From positions 1-10,953 of the forward strand of contig DAOVUU010000036.1 in assembly GCA_030632405.1 (NCBI GenBank): DNA of 10,953 bases. Reading direction: 5' to 3'. The translations under genes and the position numbers were made by a program. Origin of the DNA: Desulfobulbaceae bacterium. GTDB taxonomy: Bacteria; Desulfobacterota; Desulfobulbia; Desulfobulbales; Desulfocapsaceae. Below are positions 6,989 to 10,953 of this stretch, one piece after another (position 1 is the stretch's first letter; every line of letters starts with the position of its first letter). The notes under the pieces were generated by a model, which saw nothing but the letters and a program-made list of their open reading frames with translations, had not been told where the DNA came from and did not search any database.

Positions 6989-7016
6989 AGGTTCGACGAT
7001 ACTCGGACCTTTTTTT
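6989..7016 (+). terminator. Rho-independent-type terminator between tRNA-Gly and rplM
   Basis: AGGTTCGA (6989-6996) pairs with TCGGACCT (7003-7010), with one G-T pair and a 6-base loop. A run of T follows (7011-7016). It lies only about 20 bases before the rplM ribosome site, so rplM transcripts either read through it or begin in a promoter that overlaps it. Confidence 0.8.
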
Positions 7017-7046
7017 ATTAATTGATACACCATTTTGAGGGATACA

Positions 7047-7475
7047 ATGAAAACCTATCTTGCTCCAGTCAACGAGATCGAGAGAAAATGGTACGTTGTC
7101 GACGCAGAGAACAAGGTACTAGGACGTCTGGCATCTGAAATAGCCTCCCGGCTCCGTGGCAAACACAAACCGACTTTTTCATCCTTTATCGATAATGGTG
7201 ATTTCATTGTTGTAACCAATGCTGAAAAGGTCCAACTTACTGGAAATAAATTAAACAATAAGAAATACTATCGTCACACGGGCTATGTTGGTGGAATCAA
7301 AGAGATCAGTGCCAAAGAACTCCTGATCAAGGACCCCACTTCGCTCATCACCGCTGCGGTAAAAGGCATGCTCCCAAAAAACAAACTTGGAAGAGCTCAG
7401 CTTCAAAAGCTGAAAGTCTACGCCGGCAAAGACCATCCACATGCAGCACAAATGCCTGCTGCCTTAGATATTTAA
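7047..7475 (+). CDS. rplM: 50S ribosomal protein L13
   Basis: This 142-residue protein is the early-assembly large-subunit protein L13, of the same length as the E. coli protein. The family N-terminus (KTYLAP, then RKWYVVDA and LGRLAS) is present. [29 protein letters not shown] and [13 protein letters not shown] follow in the expected order, ending in the [11 protein letters not shown] segment. I chose ATG 7047 because GAGGG lies 6 bases upstream; a reading from TTG 7035 would include that site. It lies 15 bases before rpsI, the near-universal operon partner. No strong separate promoter lies between the upstream hairpin and the start. Confidence 0.98.
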   Translation: MKTYLAPVNEIERKWYVVDAENKVLGRLASEIASRLRGKHKPTFSSFIDNGDFIVVTNAEKVQLTGNKLNNKKYYRHTGYVGGIKEISAKELLIKDPTSLITAAVKGMLPKNKLGRAQLQKLKVYAGKDHPHAAQMPAALDI

Positions 7476-7490
7476 TTCTGGAGAGAAGAT

Positions 7491-7883
7491 ATGGCTCAAG
7501 ATAGTTTTTATGCCACCGGTAAAAGGAAAAATGCAGTCGCCAGAGTGTGGCTCACACCCGGAACAGGTAAGGTAACCGTGAACAAAGTGGAAGTCGATGC
7601 TTATTTCGGTCGGATTTTCAAAAGCCACAAGATTGAAACACCTTTCAAAGTAACTGAAACAACTGAGCAATACGATGTTATAGCTACCCTGAAGGGGGGT
7701 GGGAAATCTGCTCAGGTAGATGCGTTATGTCATGGCATCTCCAGGGCTCTTCTTGAGACAAACCCGGATACTCGGCTCCCTCTGAAACAGTCCGGTCTCC
7801 TCACCCGTGACCCACGCATCAAAGAACGTAAAAAGTATGGCCAAAAAGGCGCCCGTGCAAAATTCCAGTTCTCAAAACGTTAA
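7491..7883 (+). CDS. rpsI: 30S ribosomal protein S9
   Basis: This 130-residue small-subunit protein has a basic C-terminal tail that reaches the P-site tRNA. It shows the family N-terminus YATGKRKNAVARVW (7-20), the GGGKSAQVDALCHGISRALL core (69-88) and the conserved tail KKYGQKGARAKFQFSKR, including the terminal SKR. The length equals that of E. coli S9. GGAGAG (7480-7485) lies 5 bases before ATG 7491. It is cotranscribed with rplM and followed by a terminator at 7961-7997. No unusual residue is seen. Confidence 0.98.
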   Translation: MAQDSFYATGKRKNAVARVWLTPGTGKVTVNKVEVDAYFGRIFKSHKIETPFKVTETTEQYDVIATLKGGGKSAQVDALCHGISRALLETNPDTRLPLKQSGLLTRDPRIKERKKYGQKGARAKFQFSKR

Positions 7884-7960
7884 GATTCCATCTAACTTTT
7901 CTTATTTTGCCGAAACGGAGTGGCACTAAATAAGGAACTGTGATTAAAAGTACTCTTTTC

Positions 7961-7997
7961 AAAGGAAATGACAGTTCTACTGTTATTTCCTTTTTTT
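7961..7997 (+). terminator. Strong rho-independent terminator after rpsI
   Basis: AAAGGAAAT-G-ACAGT (7961-7975) pairs with ACTGT-T-ATTTCCTTT (7979-7993) with one G-T pair and a 3-base loop, followed by T residues to 7997. It ends the rplM-rpsI transcript but is only 32 bases before the argC ribosome site. Confidence 0.88.
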
Positions 7998-8004
7998 ATT
8001 TCAA

Positions 8005-8010
8005 TAAAAT
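8005..8010 (+). promoter_or_regulatory. Weak candidate -10 for argC
   Basis: TAAAAT is the best -10-like hexamer between the rpsI terminator and argC. The -35 position would fall inside the terminator stem and shows no good match. Support is low. Confidence 0.2.
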
Positions 8011-8042
8011 ATCTGCCCCTATTCACTCAGGAGGTCTTAGTG

Positions 8043-9083
8043 ATGATTAATGTTGGAATTATCGGCGGCTCTGGCTATACAGGAGTGGAGTTGGCAAGAA
8101 TCCTGTGCAACCATCCGGAAGTTAAAATAACAGTCGCAACATCAAGACAGTTTGCCGGGCAACCTCTCGCCAGACTATTCCCCAATTTAAAAAACAGGCT
8201 TGACATAGTTTTTGAAAATAGTTCTCCGGAACAGTTATGTGAGAAGGCTGACTTTTTCTTTGCCGCGGTACCTCATAAAACAGCTATGAATATTGTACCT
8301 GATTTACTGTCTGCCGGAAAAAAAGTAGTCGATCTTTCAGCTGATTTCCGTATTAAGGACATCGCCACTTATGAAGAATGGTACCAACCTCATACTTCCT
8401 CTTATCTACTTGATGAAGCAGTCTATGGTCTTCCTGAAATCCATAGAGGTGCAATCGTAAAAAGTTCCCTGGTGGCCAATCCCGGTTGTTACCCTACTTC
8501 AATAATATTAGGGCTTGCTCCACTGCTTAAGGCGGGGGCAATCGATCCTCACTCAATCATCGCCGATTCTAAATCGGGAACATCCGGCGCCGGTCGTGCA
8601 GCAAATGTGGGCACACTTTTCTGCGAAATACATGACGGTTTCAGGCCATATAAAGTGGGCAGAAGCCATAGACATACTCCTGAAATAGAGCAGGAACTTG
8701 GCTCTGTTGCAGGTGAAAAAATAACTATTTCATTTACACCTCATCTTCTTCCAATTTCCCGGGGAATTTTGAGCACTGTCTATGCCACTCTCAGTCCCGA
8801 TTTCAACCGATCCATCATTTCTGAACTTTACGAGGAGATGTACTCAACACAACCTTTCATTCGTCTACTTGATGAAGATGATTTCCCCGCTACCCAATAT
8901 GTACGAGGCTCCAATTTTTGTGACATATCTTTCAAAATTGACACTGCAACAAACCGTATCATCGTCATGACCGCCATTGACAATCTCGTTAAAGGTGCTG
9001 CCGGACAGGCAGTTCAAAACATGAATCTGATGTGCGGTTACGAGGAAGTTACCGGGCTGGAAATTGTGCCCCTTTTCCCATAA
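8043..9083 (+). CDS. argC: N-acetyl-gamma-glutamyl-phosphate reductase
   Basis: This 346-residue NADPH-dependent enzyme reduces N-acetylglutamyl phosphate to the semialdehyde in arginine (ornithine) biosynthesis. The N-terminal nucleotide-binding domain opens with GIIGGSGYTGVEL (5-17). The catalytic cysteine lies in VANPGCYPTS (Cys149), followed by SKSGTSGAGR (176-185), the HRHTPEIEQEL segment with His211, and FTPHLLPISRGI (231-242). The length is typical of the long form of ArgC. I chose ATG 8043, with GGAGG (8030-8034) 8 bases upstream; GTG 8040 is a close alternative. A further 25-codon extension begins inside the upstream terminator and is rejected. No other arg genes are present in the window. 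The rplM-rpsI-argC order is known from some deltaproteobacterial genomes. Confidence 0.97.
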   Translation: MINVGIIGGSGYTGVELARILCNHPEVKITVATSRQFAGQPLARLFPNLKNRLDIVFENSSPEQLCEKADFFFAAVPHKTAMNIVPDLLSAGKKVVDLSADFRIKDIATYEEWYQPHTSSYLLDEAVYGLPEIHRGAIVKSSLVANPGCYPTSIILGLAPLLKAGAIDPHSIIADSKSGTSGAGRAANVGTLFCEIHDGFRPYKVGRSHRHTPEIEQELGSVAGEKITISFTPHLLPISRGILSTVYATLSPDFNRSIISELYEEMYSTQPFIRLLDEDDFPATQYVRGSNFCDISFKIDTATNRIIVMTAIDNLVKGAAGQAVQNMNLMCGYEEVTGLEIVPLFP

Positions 9084-9107
9084 TAAAATGCAGGGTACCC
9101 TGGAAAG

Positions 9108-9136
9108 TTTACATTTTTATTCAACATTGAGATTAT
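9108..9136 (+). promoter_or_regulatory. Candidate promoter for truA
   Basis: TTTACA (9108-9113), a 17-base spacer and GATTAT (9131-9136) lie about 55 bases before the truA start. It is a weak but properly spaced sigma70-like pair. A perfect palindrome CAGGGTACCCTG (9091-9102) lies just upstream. Confidence 0.35.
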
Positions 9137-9189
9137 GCAAAAAAGTAATATTACAAGGTGACTTGTAGTCCAAACTTCAGTCAAATTCT

Positions 9190-9957
9190 ATGGATCATTC
9201 ATACCGCAATCTCAGGTTGTTAATTGCCTACGATGGTACGGAATTCAGTGGATGGCAGAGGCAGAAAAATGCCAGGACTATTCAAGGCGATATAGAGGCC
9301 TGCCTCAAAAGAATGGCAGGGAAAGAAATTTCACTGCATGGAGCTGGCAGGACAGATGCCGGTGTTCACGCTGAAGGAATGGTCGCACATTTTAAAACTG
9401 TACGATCCACCTCACCGAAAGAATTTCTTCACGGTCTGAACTCGATGCTTCCCAGGTCTATTCGTATCCTCGATGTAAACAATGCTACTGAGAACTTCCA
9501 TGCAAGATTCTCCGCCACAGGAAAACAGTACCGGTACACCATTTTCAACGGCAGGATCCAACCTCCATCGAAACGACTCTACTCCCTGCACATAAAAGAC
9601 AGTCTCAATCTAAAACAAATGCAGGAATGTCTGAAGCAGCTTGTAGGCACCCACGATTTTTCGTCTTTTGAGAACTCAGGTTCAAGGGATAAGACTAACT
9701 CGTCCGGACGAGGTGCAGTCAGAACTCTCTCGATTGCATCTCTTACGAAAATAGATGAGAATTATCTTGTCTTCGAATTTATAGGTGATGGCTTCCTGCG
9801 CCAAATGGTACGCAATCTGGTCGGGACTATACTTGAATCGGGAAGAGGACGACTGTCAGTTGACACTTTCAGAAAAGTTCTGAATGCAAAAGACCGGAAC
9901 CTTGCAGCTGCTGCTGCCCCACCTCAAGGCTTGAGTCTCATAAAAGTATTCTATTAA
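9190..9957 (+). CDS. truA: tRNA pseudouridine(38-40) synthase
   Basis: This 255-residue enzyme isomerises uridines 38, 39 and 40 in the anticodon stem of tRNAs. The family start LLIAYDGTEFSGWQRQ (10-25) is followed by the active-site GAGRTDAGVHA (51-61) with catalytic Asp56. FHARFSATGKQYRY, the HDFSSFENSG segment and the C-terminal GDGFLRQMVRNLVGTILESG complete the fold. The length is normal. ATG 9190 lacks a clear Shine-Dalgarno site, but the residues before the conserved start leave no room for a better one. It follows argC by 106 bases and probably has its own promoter. It ends 3 bases from the stop of the convergent LysR gene, with no terminator between them. Confidence 0.97.
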   Translation: MDHSYRNLRLLIAYDGTEFSGWQRQKNARTIQGDIEACLKRMAGKEISLHGAGRTDAGVHAEGMVAHFKTVRSTSPKEFLHGLNSMLPRSIRILDVNNATENFHARFSATGKQYRYTIFNGRIQPPSKRLYSLHIKDSLNLKQMQECLKQLVGTHDFSSFENSGSRDKTNSSGRGAVRTLSIASLTKIDENYLVFEFIGDGFLRQMVRNLVGTILESGRGRLSVDTFRKVLNAKDRNLAAAAAPPQGLSLIKVFY

Positions 9958-9960
9958 TCC

Positions 9961-10935
9961 CTATTTTTTCAGTGCAGAATGTCTTGCCAGCAATGATTGC
10001 AGTTTCCACGGTGAAGAGAGGCAGATACCCGCCTCATCACAGATAGTCATCACATCACAGAATGCGAGGAACTCTGCGTGACTGTCGCTCATCTGGAAGT
10101 CTCTGCGTTGAATTATATTCAATTGTCTTTTCATATCAAGACCTTCAATTTTCAAACTTTTCAACCAACCATTTTCCACTTCACGACATATACATAGAGC
10201 TGAGAGACAGGCAATTCCGGCACCGGATTCAACTGCTCGCTTGATAGGTTCCGGGTGCCCCATCTCCATCACCACATTCAACTCATCGATATAGCAACCA
10301 ATTTTTTGTCGAACAATAGTGTCGGTCCCTGATCCGCGCTCTCTCATAACCCAGTTCTTACCCTTAAAGTCCGTTTTAAGATCAAAAACGTCATTATGCG
10401 CCAGAGGATCCGTAGGGCCACAGAGTATGACGAGTTCATCTTTAAACCACGGTCGAACAAGTATCTCCTCTTGTTTTGACAATGGCCCTTCCAGGAAACC
10501 AAAATCCATCTTCTTTTCAAAAACGAGCTGTTCGGCATACTTTGTGCCAAACACAAATAAATTAATATGCACCTTGGGATGTATACGCTTGAATGCACCA
10601 ATGAGATATGGAAGTATATAGTTTCCCAGAGTGGTGCTGGCAACAATCTCAAGCTGCCCTTCCAACGTATCATTTCTTTCAGACATGATATTTTCGATAC
10701 TGCTGACCTGGCAGGTGATGTCTTTTGCCAGCGGCAGCAGATAACGGCCACGGGAATTGAGTATCAGACTTCTCCCATGCCTGTCAAAGAGAGACCCACC
10801 AAGCTGATTTTCAAGCTCTGCCAAAGCCATACTCACTGCAGACTGTGTAACAAACAGCTTTTTACTCGCTTTCGTCACTTGAGCTGTTTCTGCAACAGCA
10901 ATAAATATCTCTAGTTGTCTCAAAGTGATAGACAT
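9961..10935 (-). CDS. LysR-family transcriptional regulator
   Basis: This 324-residue LysR-type regulator has an N-terminal winged helix-turn-helix (about 1-60: LRQLEIFIAVAETAQVTKAS, then QSAVSMALAELENQLGG and the wing LFDRHGR). An effector-binding domain (about 90-295) follows, of the CysL/CbbR-like type, with STTLGNYILPYL and later a GAGIACLS pocket motif. It would bind DNA as a tetramer and respond to a small molecule. The ligand and target genes are unknown. ATG 10935 has AGGCGG 5 bases upstream. The promoter lies beyond the window. LysR proteins often regulate a divergent neighbour, which would lie to the right of the window and cannot be seen. A selenium-metabolism-associated LysR subgroup exists in deltaproteobacteria, but I cannot prove membership. 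Confidence 0.92.
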   Translation of the reverse strand: MSITLRQLEIFIAVAETAQVTKASKKLFVTQSAVSMALAELENQLGGSLFDRHGRSLILNSRGRYLLPLAKDITCQVSSIENIMSERNDTLEGQLEIVASTTLGNYILPYLIGAFKRIHPKVHINLFVFGTKYAEQLVFEKKMDFGFLEGPLSKQEEILVRPWFKDELVILCGPTDPLAHNDVFDLKTDFKGKNWVMRERGSGTDTIVRQKIGCYIDELNVVMEMGHPEPIKRAVESGAGIACLSALCICREVENGWLKSLKIEGLDMKRQLNIIQRRDFQMSDSHAEFLAFCDVMTICDEAGICLSSPWKLQSLLARHSALKK

Positions 10936-10953
10936 AATACCGCCTTAGATTAT

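Noticed and set aside
6776..7033. Minus-strand 85-codon frame across the tRNA region
   Set aside because: It is antisense to tRNA-Gly and its terminator. Such frames over tRNA genes are commonly mis-annotated as proteins.
7035..7046. Four extra codons at the L13 start
   Set aside because: They cover the Shine-Dalgarno sequence, and L13 normally begins at the MKTYLAP-like methionine.
7968..8042. A 25-codon N-terminal extension of ArgC that looks like a hydrophobic signal
   Set aside because: It starts inside the rpsI terminator hairpin and includes the argC ribosome site. ArgC is cytosolic.
9091..9102. CAGGGTACCCTG palindrome as a terminator after argC
   Set aside because: With a real loop only a 4-bp stem remains and no T run follows directly. 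It may be a protein-binding site, but there is no other support.
10344..10751. 135-codon frame within the LysR gene
   Set aside because: It is a frame shadow on the same strand as a well-supported regulator, with no ribosome site or recognisable motif.

Overview
The window looks like chromosomal core-genome DNA from a moderate-GC, anaerobic-type Gram-negative bacterium. A Desulfobulbales-like member of the former Deltaproteobacteria is my best guess. This is inferred from the rplM-rpsI-argC order, a TtcA-like protein beside asnS, menaquinone-type UbiE/MenG next to a long-chain acyl-CoA ligase, and short palindromic repeats with TGATGGCGTCGTAAAAA ends that I recall from such genomes. No database search was possible, so the taxonomy is tentative.

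Left part (1-4909), minus strand: a compact cluster read from right to left. It holds a TtcA-like PP-loop ATPase, asparaginyl-tRNA synthetase (asnS), a UbiE/MenG methyltransferase and a 644-residue AMP-forming acyl-CoA ligase. The last two overlap by 4 bases, and the other gaps are 13 and 46 bases, so this is very likely one operon. A possible 3' gene remnant on the plus strand meets it tail to tail at the left edge.

Middle part (4910-6656): a rho-independent-type hairpin lies just upstream of the TtcA-like gene. Next comes a 157-bp imperfect palindrome (MITE-like) with 17-bp perfect terminal inverted repeats. A small lipoprotein gene follows, whose stop codon lies inside that repeat. A second, related but longer repeat (about 200 bp) sits on its 5' side, followed by hisB (histidine biosynthesis). 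All genes here are on the minus strand.

Right part (6657-9957), plus strand: a strong sigma70-like promoter drives tRNA-Gly(GCC), which is followed by a terminator-like hairpin. Then come ribosomal protein genes rplM-rpsI, another strong terminator, argC (arginine biosynthesis) and truA (tRNA pseudouridine synthase). The window ends with a LysR-family regulator on the minus strand (9961-10935), convergent with truA.

Most genes are housekeeping: translation (asnS, tRNA-Gly, L13, S9, TruA, TtcA-like), amino-acid synthesis (hisB, argC), quinone and lipid metabolism. The accessory signal is concentrated in 4930-6040, where two repeats bracket the lipoprotein gene. I do not see a clearly new multi-gene system.
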